IMG/VR virus record: IMGVR_UViG_3300010412_000152
Span: 1-27,878 of that record
Length of the DNA: 27,878 nt
Strand: one strand, 5' to 3'
DNA from: a virus
Positions within the stretch are counted from its first letter, which is position 1. Each line of letters begins with the position of its first letter. A program made the translations under genes and the position numbers. This document shows positions 1 to 5,794 of the stretch, piece by piece. The notes beneath the pieces were generated by a model. The model worked only from the letters and a program-made list of their open reading frames with translations, did no database searches and was not told the DNA's origin.

Positions 1-141
1 CGTTTCCATTATTTCATCGATACTATGATCAAGGTATCTAAAATTATCGTAAGAATTGACTAGTAATACCCTATCAATAATTTCCATTGTGTACATTTTT
101 CTCAACCAAGAAATAGTATTCTTTTTATCCATTATTTTCAT
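1..141 (-). CDS. Hypothetical protein, N-terminal part (runs off the window)
   Basis: An open frame of 47 codons starts at ATG 141 and is still open at the window edge, so the C-terminus is missing. An AGGTGG ribosome binding site lies 9 nt before the ATG, and the start is 6 nt after the stop of the upstream nucleotidyltransferase gene, so the two are probably co-transcribed. The visible part is rich in Lys, Met, Ile and Asp and shows no motif I recognise. A second ATG at 132 is possible. No function can be assigned from this fragment. Confidence 0.6.
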   Translation of the reverse strand, partial: MKIMDKKNTISWLRKMYTMEIIDRVLLVNSYDNFRYLDHSIDEIMET

Positions 142-147
142 TATCTA

Positions 148-657
148 TTACCACCTATCAAATAAACTGACTTCTCTCTCCATGAACGGACATTTGCTGT
201 GACAAAATTCAGCAATGATATCAGATGATGAATTTTTCTTATCAAGACCACCTACACCAAAGACAAACTCAACCCCATCAATATTTTGTTCGGGTATGTT
301 TTCTTTACCACGATCACCACCATTAACGAAAATAACTTTCTTTGGTTCATTCGGTATATAACGATCTTTTACATATTTGATCAGTTCATTCGCACTCCCA
401 TCACTGTCATCAAAAGGTATAACAATATCTACAAAGCGCAATGCTTGAATAATGGTACTTCTCGTTTTTCTATTTTGAAAGAAATAACCCTTCTTACGCA
501 CCAACCATTCATCACTATTAACACCAACAATCAATATATCACCGAGTGATCTGGCAGACCTAAGATACTCTACATGCCCCTCATGTAAAGGATCAAATCC
601 ACCAGATGCTACAACCACTTTAGGCATAAAGTTGAAATCGTTAAAAGATGCGACCAT
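148..657 (-). CDS. HxGH nucleotidyltransferase (cytidylyltransferase-like)
   Basis: The 169-residue protein has the nucleotidyltransferase signature at residues 18-28 (SGGFDPLHEGH), with the HxGH pair H25/H28 that binds the NTP triphosphate. A Ser-rich SSSDII segment at about 143-148 sits where this family has its second phosphate-binding ISTT-type motif. The length fits the single-domain family that joins CTP or ATP to a phosphorylated sugar or alcohol (glycerol-3-P cytidylyltransferase, heptose-1-P adenylyltransferase). The substrate cannot be read from sequence; a sugar phosphate is plausible given the sugar genes at the other end of the window. ATG 657 has AGG 5 nt upstream and overlaps the previous gene by 17 nt. 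ATG 627 (MPKVVVASGG) would give a more typical N-terminus but has no visible ribosome binding site. Confidence 0.85.
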   Translation of the reverse strand: MVASFNDFNFMPKVVVASGGFDPLHEGHVEYLRSARSLGDILIVGVNSDEWLVRKKGYFFQNRKTRSTIIQALRFVDIVIPFDDSDGSANELIKYVKDRYIPNEPKKVIFVNGGDRGKENIPEQNIDGVEFVFGVGGLDKKNSSSDIIAEFCHSKCPFMEREVSLFDRW

Positions 658-841
658 CTAGACCTAACCTTTCTCTCATTTCGGCATCTATTACTTGAAC
701 TATATCAATCATATCTTTGTGTTGCACTAGTTCTCCTACCGTTGTAGCAGGGAAGAATATGTTATATGAACCACAACCTTTCGTAACATCAATATATCCT
801 TGATCCAGTTTTTTCACAATTTCATCTTCAAGATATAACAT
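641..841 (-). CDS. Hypothetical protein, 66 aa
   Basis: A small acidic protein read from ATG 841, just after the speD stop at 846. The frame can be extended upstream to 913, but that would overlap the 3' end of speD by 68 nt, so the internal ATG is preferred. The ribosome binding site is weak (AGG about 9 nt upstream), which suggests translational coupling to speD. The C-terminal third (DIVQVIDAEMRERLGLDG) looks helical. No known motif; position only suggests it belongs to the speD operon. Confidence 0.55.
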   Translation of the reverse strand: MLYLEDEIVKKLDQGYIDVTKGCGSYNIFFPATTVGELVQHKDMIDIVQVIDAEMRERLGLDGRIF

Positions 842-845
842 AATA

Positions 846-1208
846 TCATGCCTGTCGCAATAGATAATGTGTTTTGATTGTTTCTGGTTGAAAGATTTTT
901 TCAACGGTATCAATTACGCGAGTTAGTGGAAATGGTTTACAAGAAAAAACATCAATATAAGCAGCACGATCTTCATTAGCAAAATGTGCACAAATATTGC
1001 TTGTTTCAATTAGTTGAACAAGTGTATAACCTTCTTTGTTTCCAGAACCAAAATTGACAACTTGTGGCTCACCATAGGCAACCATATCAATTTCTTTTAC
1101 CAATTCTTTAGCAAAATGTTTGATCACTTCAGCACTGGTAATTGCTGTTAGATTACAGTTCTTACAATCCAGGGCAAGGTGATATCCCCAATATTGTTCT
1201 GTTGCCAT
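846..1208 (-). CDS. speD: S-adenosylmethionine decarboxylase proenzyme (SpeD-like)
   Basis: The 120-residue protein matches the small prokaryotic AdoMet decarboxylase fold. The segment GYTLVQLIETSNICAHF (60-76) aligns with the family motif in which a serine is converted to the pyruvoyl cofactor by self-cleavage. Here the serine is S70, followed by H75 and C90 at spacings of 5 and 15. These are the same spacings as S63, H68 and C83 of the Thermotoga maritima enzyme. The enzyme makes decarboxylated AdoMet for spermidine synthesis in the cytoplasm; phage copies are known, especially in marine T4-like phages. ATG 1208 directly follows the TAA of the previous gene with a GAAGGGAAG ribosome binding site. 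No spermidine synthase is visible, so the phage would rely on the host for the next step. Confidence 0.88.
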   Translation of the reverse strand: MATEQYWGYHLALDCKNCNLTAITSAEVIKHFAKELVKEIDMVAYGEPQVVNFGSGNKEGYTLVQLIETSNICAHFANEDRAAYIDVFSCKPFPLTRVIDTVEKIFQPETIKTHYLLRQA

Positions 1209-1460
1209 TTATTTCTTCCCTTCCTTTTTGAGCCGTCGTTCTTCCCAATAAATATCATCAACTTTTTGTTTAAATTTTTGATATGTTTCAGAGTAAATCA
1301 TTTTATCATATGGATGAATAGTAACAGTAAATATGATACGATTTTTAATAGAACGCATAATTTCATATGGTATATTTATTGCACTTCCTTCACAATATTT
1401 ATAAATGTGAGAAAATATTTTTTCCTCATTAAATGCTACAACATTAGTTAATGATTTCAT
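1209..1460 (-). CDS. Hypothetical protein, 83 aa
   Basis: ATG 1460 has a GAGG ribosome binding site about 7 nt upstream; the open frame continues to a TTG at 1472 but that codon contains part of the site. The stop is immediately followed by the speD ATG, so they form an operon. The protein has a mixed N-terminal half and a strongly basic C-terminus (ERRLKKEGKK), compatible with nucleic-acid contact, but there is no diagnostic motif. tRNA-Ser(UGA) lies 17 nt upstream and probably shares the transcript. Confidence 0.65.
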   Translation of the reverse strand: MKSLTNVVAFNEEKIFSHIYKYCEGSAINIPYEIMRSIKNRIIFTVTIHPYDKMIYSETYQKFKQKVDDIYWEERRLKKEGKK

Positions 1461-1477
1461 TTTATTCCTCAAAATAA

Positions 1478-1567
1478 TGGCGGAGTGGTGGCGGAATCGA
1501 ACCCCTGGCCGTTAGGCTCCACTGGTTTTCAAGACCAGGCTAGTATCCCCGACTAGATACGCACTCC
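1478..1567 (-). tRNA. tRNA-Ser(UGA)
   Basis: Class II tRNA with a long variable arm. Anticodon stem CTGGT/ACCAG encloses loop CTTGAAA (anticodon TGA). Acceptor GGAGTGC is paired except for a C7/C66 mismatch. The discriminator is G73, as expected for serine, the T-loop is TTCGATT, and CCA is encoded. Confidence 0.95.
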
Positions 1568-1570
1568 GTG

Positions 1571-1801
1571 TTATTCATATTTATCAGGATTAAATTCATG
1601 ATATATCTGCATTGTAATATTCATTCTAATTTCATCTTGTTTATGTGATAACTTATTAAATTCAGGAAAACTTGCTATATACCAATATAAAGATATAGTT
1701 CCATTTTCCCAACCCATGGTATTTGCAACAGTATTTAGTATTACGGCATCATCATAATATACTTTAGCACGACCTAAAACATCTTTTGATAGCATATACA
1801 T
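1571..1801 (-). CDS. Hypothetical protein, 76 aa
   Basis: The open frame extends upstream through two tRNA genes, so the coding start is placed at ATG 1801, which has AGGA about 9 nt upstream. The product has aromatic and amphipathic segments (ISLYWYIASFPEF) but no transmembrane run and no motif I recognise. It lies between tRNA-Gln(UUG) and tRNA-Ser(UGA), with the stop 4 nt before the tRNA-Ser 5' end. Function unknown. Confidence 0.6.
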   Translation of the reverse strand: MYMLSKDVLGRAKVYYDDAVILNTVANTMGWENGTISLYWYIASFPEFNKLSHKQDEIRMNITMQIYHEFNPDKYE

Positions 1802-1820
1802 CACAACATATCCTATTTGA

Positions 1821-1896
1821 TGGCAGCGGACCAGGGGATCGAACCCTGACTTCTGGGGCCAAAACCCAGCGTCATAAGCCATTAGACCAATCCGCA
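1821..1896 (-). tRNA. tRNA-Gln(UUG)
   Basis: Anticodon stem CTGGG/CCCAG with loop TTTTGGC gives TTG. T-arm CAGGG-TTCGATC-CCCTG, discriminator G73, encoded CCA. The 1-72 position is an unpaired T/T; a weak or open first pair is a known glutamine identity feature. Confidence 0.95.
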
Positions 1897-1903
1897 ATAA
1901 ACT

Positions 1904-1977
1904 TGGTGCGGGCGGAAGGAATCGAACCTTCATCATCAGGGTGGAAGCCTGAGGCACTGCCAATATACCACGCCAGC
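1904..1977 (-). tRNA. tRNA-Gly(UCC)
   Basis: Loop CTTCCAC inside CTCAGG/CCTGA gives anticodon TCC. Acceptor GCTGGCG/CGCCCGC is paired except T3/C70, the same mismatch as in the other glycine tRNA of this window. Encoded CCA, A73. Confidence 0.93.
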
Positions 1978-1984
1978 ATTTATT

Positions 1985-2061
1985 TGGTTCACGGTCGAGG
2001 TTCCGCCCCTCGCAACTACTGTCTTATCAGGACAGCCCCTTCACTAGCTGGGTCACCGTGA
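1985..2061 (-). tRNA. tRNA-Ile(GAU)-like, non-canonical T-loop
   Basis: A perfect 7-bp acceptor (TCACGGT/ACCGTGA), A73 and an encoded CCA enclose an anticodon arm CTGTC-CTGATAA-GACAG (anticodon GAT) and a D-arm-like CCC/GGG hairpin. The T-stem CGAGG/CCTCG is perfect but its loop is GGCGGAA instead of TTCRANN. It overlaps the last 9 nt of the dCMP deaminase gene. It could be a divergent functional tRNA or a degenerate one. Confidence 0.65.
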
Positions 2062-2520
2062 AAAACTATAAAACTCCACTTTTGCTTCTTCCATCATTTT
2101 CACAGTCATTTCAAATGATTCGCGCCAACGATTTGGAATATCATCAAACTTTTCAGCGGGAACTATAACTCTACTAATACCCACTTGGACAATTGAAACA
2201 GCACAACGAATACAGGGAATTTGAGTAACATACATATGAGCATGTTCTAGCGGCACTCCCACTCTTGCCGCATTTAGAATACAATTTTCTTCAGCATGAA
2301 CAACATGATTTAGTTTCCATTCACGATCATGAATGCGATGGTCATCAATCATCGCGCGAGGTAATCCGTTCCAACCAGTAGAAAGAATAACTTTATTATC
2401 TGGTTTGATAGCAACAGCACCAACTTTCATAGATGGGTCTTTAGACCAAGTGGCGCATAGTTCTGCCATATCCATGAAACGATAATTCCAACTATTATTT
2501 TCAACTTTTATTACTGGCAT
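2053..2520 (-). CDS. dCMP deaminase-family protein
   Basis: The 155-residue protein carries the zinc-dependent deaminase signature: HAE at 75-77 (H75 zinc ligand, E77 proton shuttle) and PCxxC at 102-106 (C103 and C106). The family converts dCMP to dUMP, which would feed the ThyX encoded at 24248-24952 and bias the pool towards dTMP. An N-terminal block (CATWSKDPSMKVGAV) is typical of dCMP deaminases. ATG 2520 has AAAGG 6 nt upstream. The 3' end overlaps the downstream tRNA-Ile-like gene by 9 nt, so processing of that tRNA would cut the message. A ComE-type or tRNA deaminase is less likely from length and motif context. Confidence 0.85.
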   Translation of the reverse strand: MPVIKVENNSWNYRFMDMAELCATWSKDPSMKVGAVAIKPDNKVILSTGWNGLPRAMIDDHRIHDREWKLNHVVHAEENCILNAARVGVPLEHAHMYVTQIPCIRCAVSIVQVGISRVIVPAEKFDDIPNRWRESFEMTVKMMEEAKVEFYSFSR

Positions 2521-2538
2521 TATTTACCTTTCTCAAAA

Positions 2539-2616
2539 TGGACTCCTCGGGAGGACTCGAACCCCCACATATCGGTTCGTAGCCGAACGTTCTGATTCCA
2601 GTTGAACTACGAGGAG
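2539..2616 (-). tRNA. tRNA-Arg(ACG)
   Basis: Loop CTACGAA in TTCGG/CCGAT gives anticodon ACG, which would need A34-to-inosine editing by host TadA. Acceptor CTCCTCG/CGAGGAG is perfect, T-loop TTCGAGT, encoded CCA. The discriminator is T73, unusual for arginine. Confidence 0.93.
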
Positions 2617-2662
2617 TTATTTCTATTCCTACCGGCAAAATTATGTGTTTGACTATGACAAT

Positions 2663-2738
2663 TGGCGAACACACCAGGACTCGAACCTGGAATTGGAGAT
2701 TAGAAGTCACCTGTGATGTCCAGTTTCACCATGTGTCC
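2663..2738 (-). tRNA. tRNA-Arg(UCU)
   Basis: Loop CTTCTAA gives anticodon TCT. The anticodon stem GGTGA/TCTCC has one T/T mismatch. Acceptor GGACACA/TGTGTTC, T-arm CCAGG-TTCGAGT-CCTGG, G73, encoded CCA. It reads AGA/AGG, codons that AT-rich phages use often. Confidence 0.93.
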
Positions 2739-2743
2739 GAAAT

Positions 2744-2968
2744 CTAGTCTTTTATCTCCCAAGCCCAATGAACAACAACATAATCATCTATACAATTTTC
2801 ATGTGTGATCATGTCACTGTTTTTGCCATATTTATGTTCCATTTTTTCTTTCCAATATGGCCAATATACATCTAAAATATCTTGTTCTGTTACATCAATC
2901 GTTTCTGGTTCATCTAATATTCTTCCCATGCGTCCGTATTGTGGTTGTTGAAACCTATACTTCTTCAT
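2744..2968 (-). CDS. Hypothetical protein, 74 aa
   Basis: ATG 2968 has a strong GAGGAAGG ribosome binding site 5 nt upstream, located inside the 3' end of the preceding gene (14-nt overlap), so translation is probably coupled. The product begins with a basic MKKYRF and has a central acidic helix (DVTEQDILDVYWPYWKEKM) rich in Trp and Tyr. No motif recognised. The stop is 6 nt upstream of tRNA-Arg(UCU). Confidence 0.65.
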   Translation of the reverse strand: MKKYRFQQPQYGRMGRILDEPETIDVTEQDILDVYWPYWKEKMEHKYGKNSDMITHENCIDDYVVVHWAWEIKD

Positions 2969-3299
2969 CGGTGCCTTCCTCATATTTAGGCGGTGGAACA
3001 ATAGCATTATGAATATCTAGGTATCGGCATTCTAATCCAATAGAATAGGCTTCAGCACCAAAACCAAACACAGAATAAAGTACATGACGATAACTGCCTT
3101 CATCCTCAATTTCGCCTCTATATACACGACGCATTATAGCCGCAAATGCTTTTAGTTGATCTTCTTTTGAAAGACTATTCCAAAAATCTTCACTTGACTT
3201 TTCATATTCTTGTTCCATGGATTTCATCGCATTTGCAATGCTTTCTTCATCCATGAGAAGTTTGGTGAGCATATGCTCGTTATTAGCATCAAAACCCAT
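2955..3299 (-). CDS. Conserved phage protein of unknown function, 114 aa
   Basis: The segment FWNSLSKEDQLKAFAAIMRR at about 40-59 followed by a Gly/Tyr-rich SVFGFGAEAYSIGL resembles a small protein I associate with many large tailed phages, where it has no assigned role. The N-terminus is acidic and helical. ATG 3299 has AAAGGAGC 6-7 nt upstream. It sits between tRNA-Gly(GCC) and the 74-residue gene it overlaps. Expression with the tRNA island suggests an accessory host-takeover role, which is inference only. Confidence 0.75.
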   Translation of the reverse strand: MGFDANNEHMLTKLLMDEESIANAMKSMEQEYEKSSEDFWNSLSKEDQLKAFAAIMRRVYRGEIEDEGSYRHVLYSVFGFGAEAYSIGLECRYLDIHNAIVPPPKYEEGTDEEV

Positions 3300-3315
3300 T
3301 TGATTGCTCCTTTAT

Positions 3316-3389
3316 TGGTGCGGGCACACAGACTCGAACTGTGAACTTCTGATTGGCAACCAGAGATTTTACCTTTAAACTATGCCAGC
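3316..3389 (-). tRNA. tRNA-Gly(GCC)
   Basis: Loop TTGCCAA gives anticodon GCC. Acceptor GCTGGCA/TGCCCGC is paired except T3/C70, as in tRNA-Gly(UCC), which suggests the two genes are duplicates. T-arm CACAG-TTCGAGT-CTGTG, A73, encoded CCA. Confidence 0.94.
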
Positions 3390-3390
3390 A

Positions 3391-3476
3391 TGGTGGGAGT
3401 GGAAGGATTCGAACCTACTCAGCCTATGCACTTGATTTACAGTCAAGCCCAACTCTCCTACGTTGCGCGCACTCCC
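3391..3476 (-). tRNA. tRNA-Tyr(GUA)
   Basis: Class II tRNA: anticodon stem CTTGA/TCAAG, loop CTGTAAA, long variable arm, acceptor GGGAGTG/CACTCCC, T-loop TTCGAAT, A73, encoded CCA. It is one nucleotide from tRNA-Gly(GCC), and its 5' end overlaps the end of the next gene by 19 nt. Confidence 0.95.
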
Positions 3477-3676
3477 CATGGTGTTATACCACATTTATCA
3501 CACACTTCATCTAACAAAATATTACGATATAACCAACAATCTGCCCGATCGGCATTACCGATAATATCAAAATGTAATTTTGCATTAAGGTGATTATTCA
3601 AACGAGACGCAACTATTTCGTTTAATAGTTGTATATGTACAATAACATTATCTTTTACTGGATTTAAGGTTACCAT
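3458..3676 (-). CDS. Hypothetical protein, 72 aa
   Basis: ATG 3676 follows a GGAAG ribosome binding site inside the preceding SprT-like gene (29-nt overlap). The N-terminal half is a predicted strand/helix module (NVIVHIQLLNEIVASRLNN) and the C-terminus has a CxxC pair (VCDKCG). The last 19 nt are also the 5' end of tRNA-Tyr, so RNase P processing would remove the stop codon region from the message. Function unknown. Confidence 0.55.
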   Translation of the reverse strand: MVTLNPVKDNVIVHIQLLNEIVASRLNNHLNAKLHFDIIGNADRADCWLYRNILLDEVCDKCGITPWGVRAT

Positions 3677-4193
3677 TTTCAAAATACTTCCTGGAATCTA
3701 GGTATATCTGATATAGACCAAATTCGCGTCCATATGCTTCAATTTCCCATGGTGTTGTAAAATAGTCTGCTTCATTATTATGATAAAATTTCTTATTCCA
3801 CCGAAACCCGTGCCCATTAATCCGCATTGCTTTAGCGCCTCGCCCGACCATATAATGTCCATAGGCATTTTTAAGTTCACCTCGCGCATATTGTTTCACA
3901 TGTACCATTTCATGAGCAAGAGTTTTGATTTGCTTTATTTTTGGTTCTGTATTGCGAACAAAAATTTCAAATGTTCGTGGTAATCTAAGACCTTCTTCCA
4001 CTACTTCAGTCTCACCCATGATATCAATATTTTTGACAAAGCGAACTGTAATATTTAGTTTCTGGCACAGTCGGTTTGACATTAGTAATCTGGAAAACAA
4101 TTTTACGATTTTCTTTGTTTCCCCATGCGAGACCAAATCATTATTTCCAGTGACTTTTACCACTGGATTATATTGATCCTTCTTTTCCTTCAT
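3648..4193 (-). CDS. SprT-like zinc metallopeptidase
   Basis: The 181-residue protein has TLAHEMVHVKQ at 91-101, an HExxH zinc site (H94, E95, H98), and a downstream PWEIEAYG at 148-155 whose Glu is the likely third ligand. This arrangement is that of SprT/SPRTN-like metallopeptidases found in phages. Cellular relatives cut DNA-bound proteins; the phage substrate is unknown. A consensus promoter at 4219-4247 drives it. ATG 4193 has GAGG 9 nt upstream; the frame also reaches a TTG at 4208, which lies before the ribosome binding site. The basic C-terminus (NLKSSKR) overlaps the next gene. Confidence 0.8.
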   Translation of the reverse strand: MKEKKDQYNPVVKVTGNNDLVSHGETKKIVKLFSRLLMSNRLCQKLNITVRFVKNIDIMGETEVVEEGLRLPRTFEIFVRNTEPKIKQIKTLAHEMVHVKQYARGELKNAYGHYMVGRGAKAMRINGHGFRWNKKFYHNNEADYFTTPWEIEAYGREFGLYQIYLDSRKYFENGNLKSSKR

Positions 4194-4218
4194 ATCAAGT
4201 ACCCTCAATTATGGACAG

Positions 4219-4247
4219 ATGATAACATACTCAACTGGAAATGTCAA
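4219..4247 (-). promoter_or_regulatory. Sigma-70-type promoter
   Basis: Reading the minus strand: TTGACA (4247-4242), 17-bp spacer, TATCAT (4224-4219), with TGT before the -10 box as a partial extended -10. The predicted start near 4212 gives a 19-nt leader for the SprT-like gene. It separates that gene from tRNA-Thr(UGU). Confidence 0.8.
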
Positions 4248-4258
4248 ATGGAAAATAT

Positions 4259-4333
4259 TGGTGCCGGAGCCTGGAATCGAACCAAGATTTGATGCTTACA
4301 AGGCAACTGTAATGGCCATTATACTAATCCGGC
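4259..4333 (-). tRNA. tRNA-Thr(UGU)
   Basis: Loop CTTGTAA gives anticodon TGT. Acceptor GCCGGAT/CTCCGGC has one mismatch at 7-66 and the anticodon stem one T/T. T-loop TTCGATT, A73, encoded CCA. The 5' end touches the TAA of the upstream gene with no gap. Confidence 0.93.
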
Positions 4334-4909
4334 TTATAACCATAAGGAGTGGAAATATCTTGCGAATAAATCCATTCCTCTATTAACTCTTTTGTGTAAC
4401 AGTCTTGTTCCAATATCATTATCAATAAAGTTGTTTTTTACTCTGAAAGAAAATATATCTTCAAATTCAACTTGTGAAGATTTATATTCAAAAGCGAAAA
4501 TCATTTCATCAATAGCATATTTCCATATATTCAACCAAATTTCTTCTCTCTTAGCTTCATCAGTTTCCTTTTCAAGAGCATCAAATAAATGTTTTGGTAC
4601 GTCTTTCATAGAAATATATGAATATGATTTCTCATTAATATTTTTACGATATTCTACCAATAGAGCATGAATAACAACAGACAAAGTTCTATCAAGATTA
4701 TAAATCTCTTTTTTCTTCAGTTTAACTTTACAAGTAACTTTTCCATATTGTACCAACTTAAAATATTGTAATACAGGAAAGACAATACGTGTATCAATCC
4801 GTTCAATAAATTGATATATTTTTCCTTCTGGATTTCTTTTCGGTCTATGACCAAAAATAAAATATCGTAAAGATAACCAGGGTAAAACGGGTTTACCTGT
4901 TATTTTCAT
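4334..4909 (-). CDS. Conserved phage protein of unknown function, 191 aa
   Basis: ATG 4909 has AGAAGGA 9 nt upstream; a GTG one codon earlier is also open. The protein is Lys/Tyr/Phe rich, with a central helical block (WLNIWKYAIDEMIFAFEY) and a C-terminal MDLFARYFHSLW ending, both of which I associate with a family of uncharacterised phage proteins. No catalytic motif or membrane segment. It overlaps the preceding gene by 17 nt, and its stop abuts tRNA-Thr(UGU), so the tRNA must be cut from its message. Confidence 0.7.
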   Translation of the reverse strand: MKITGKPVLPWLSLRYFIFGHRPKRNPEGKIYQFIERIDTRIVFPVLQYFKLVQYGKVTCKVKLKKKEIYNLDRTLSVVIHALLVEYRKNINEKSYSYISMKDVPKHLFDALEKETDEAKREEIWLNIWKYAIDEMIFAFEYKSSQVEFEDIFSFRVKNNFIDNDIGTRLLHKRVNRGMDLFARYFHSLWL

Positions 4910-5120
4910 CACTTTTTTTCCTTCTCAAGGATTTAACAATATCACTATCAATAAATTGCCACAGAATATTAGTGGTGATATTGTCATTTTTAATAACACA
5001 TTCATCTAATGGATCTAAATGTTTTTCATTTTTTTTAATGATTGGATCAATAGCATGATATAGTTTTGTAAATGTATCAACATACAACTTATATAAAAGA
5101 TCATCATCACAGTATTTCAT
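4893..5120 (-). CDS. Hypothetical protein, 75 aa
   Basis: Starts 1 nt after the stop of the RlpA-like gene, with a GAGTG ribosome binding site 7 nt upstream. The N-terminus is acidic (MKYCDDD) and the C-terminus basic (VKSLRRKKSDENNR); most of the sequence looks alpha-helical. The 3' end holds the ribosome binding site of the following gene. No motif; function unknown. Confidence 0.6.
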   Translation of the reverse strand: MKYCDDDLLYKLYVDTFTKLYHAIDPIIKKNEKHLDPLDECVIKNDNITTNILWQFIDSDIVKSLRRKKSDENNR

Positions 5121-5121
5121 G

Positions 5122-5445
5122 TCATTTCACTCTTTCAATATGAACGGTGCACACTCCCGAACAACCAATCCTTCTTGCTGCTCCAAGCGATAGATCAAGA
5201 TGACGACCTCTAATGAAAGGTCCGCGATCATTTATTCTCACCACCACTTTTCGCCCACGATACTTAACTAACAATCTTGTTCCAAATGGATAACGCCTAT
5301 GTGCTGCTGTTAATCCATGTGGTCTAAATCTTTCACCACTTGCGGTATGTTTACCTTCCCAGTAAACAGATGCTCTTACAGTTTCAGCATTACTCACACT
5401 TAACATCAAAAATAAAAAAGTTAAAACTAATGGCAATGTTTTCAT
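5122..5445 (-). CDS. RlpA-like secreted double-psi beta-barrel protein
   Basis: Residues 1-20 form a signal peptide (MK, hydrophobic core, SNA cleavage site). The rest is a minimal RlpA-type double-psi beta-barrel: ASVYWEGKHTASGERF, LTAAHRRYPFGTRL, then VVVRINDRGPFIRGRHLDLS. E38, H49 and D73 lie in the conserved positions of the RlpA lytic transglycosylase site. C95 and C99 could form a disulfide in the periplasm. There is no SPOR domain, unlike full-length RlpA. A role in peptidoglycan cleavage at lysis or in cell-wall remodelling is inferred. ATG 5445 has AAAGGAGC 5 nt upstream. Length (107 aa) is short for the family but the barrel is complete. Confidence 0.85.
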   Translation of the reverse strand: MKTLPLVLTFLFLMLSVSNAETVRASVYWEGKHTASGERFRPHGLTAAHRRYPFGTRLLVKYRGRKVVVRINDRGPFIRGRHLDLSLGAARRIGCSGVCTVHIERVK

Positions 5446-5492
5446 ACATGCTCCTTTTCTTATTATTGTGTGATAGCCCCACCATCAGAAAG

Positions 5493-5615
5493 GGTATATG
5501 ATAGTCATATACCGAACAATTCCGCTTCACACACAACCAAACCAAAGTCAGTTTGGCTCCCAACAATCGCGGCGTTTAGCTTCGCCCATTGTCTCATATG
5601 CTCCTAGTGCTAAAC
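5493..5615 (-). other. Multi-hairpin non-coding segment upstream of the RlpA-like gene
   Basis: The 186 nt between tRNA-Lys(CUU) and the RlpA-like gene hold three inverted repeats: a perfect 9-bp hairpin with a 3-nt loop (5493-5513, GGTATATGA/TCATATACC), CCAAAC/GTTTGG (5537-5556) and GTTTAGC/GCTAAAC (5574-5615). The first could be a processing or stabilising hairpin in the RlpA leader. A 30-codon frame at 5505-5597 overlaps the repeats and has only a crowded ribosome binding site. Strand is inferred from the neighbours. Confidence 0.4.
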
Positions 5616-5631
5616 TCACATATGCGGTTTG

Positions 5632-5708
5632 TGGTAGACCTCCAGGGATTCGAACCCTGTCTATCCAGATTAAGAGTCTGCCGTGCTGACCGTTACACCA
5701 GAGGTCTA
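5632..5708 (-). tRNA. tRNA-Lys(CUU)
   Basis: Loop CTCTTAA in GCAGA/TCTGG gives anticodon CTT. Acceptor AGACCTC/GAGGTCT is perfect, T-arm CAGGG-TTCGAAT-CCCTG, A73, encoded CCA. Confidence 0.95.
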
Positions 5709-5715
5709 TTTAGTT

Positions 5716-5789
5716 GGAGGACCCTCAAGGATTCGAACCTTGTCCTAGCGGGTTAAAAGGCCGCTGTGCTGCCGTTACACCAAGGGTCC
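5716..5789 (-). tRNA. tRNA-Lys(UUU)
   Basis: Loop CTTTTAA gives anticodon TTT; the anticodon stem GCGGC/CCCGC has a C31/C39 mismatch next to the loop. Acceptor GGACCCT/AGGGTCC is perfect, T-loop TTCGAAT, encoded CCA. The discriminator is T73, unusual for lysine. Confidence 0.93.
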
Positions 5790-5794
5790 ATTTT

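Noticed and set aside
2501-2710. 69-codon minus-strand open frame
   Set aside because: It runs through tRNA-Arg(ACG) and most of tRNA-Arg(UCU); its sequence is translated tRNA and it has no ribosome binding site.
5505-5597. 30-codon minus-strand frame upstream of the RlpA-like gene
   Set aside because: The AGGAG is only 3 nt from the ATG and the frame lies across two inverted repeats; not enough support.
5498-5689. Plus-strand open frame ending in a tRNA-derived sequence
   Set aside because: It is antisense to tRNA-Lys(CUU) and to the hairpin region; similar plus-strand frames over tRNAs (1786-2061, 3390-3593, 6988-7194, 7812-8084, 9509-9772) were dropped for the same reason.
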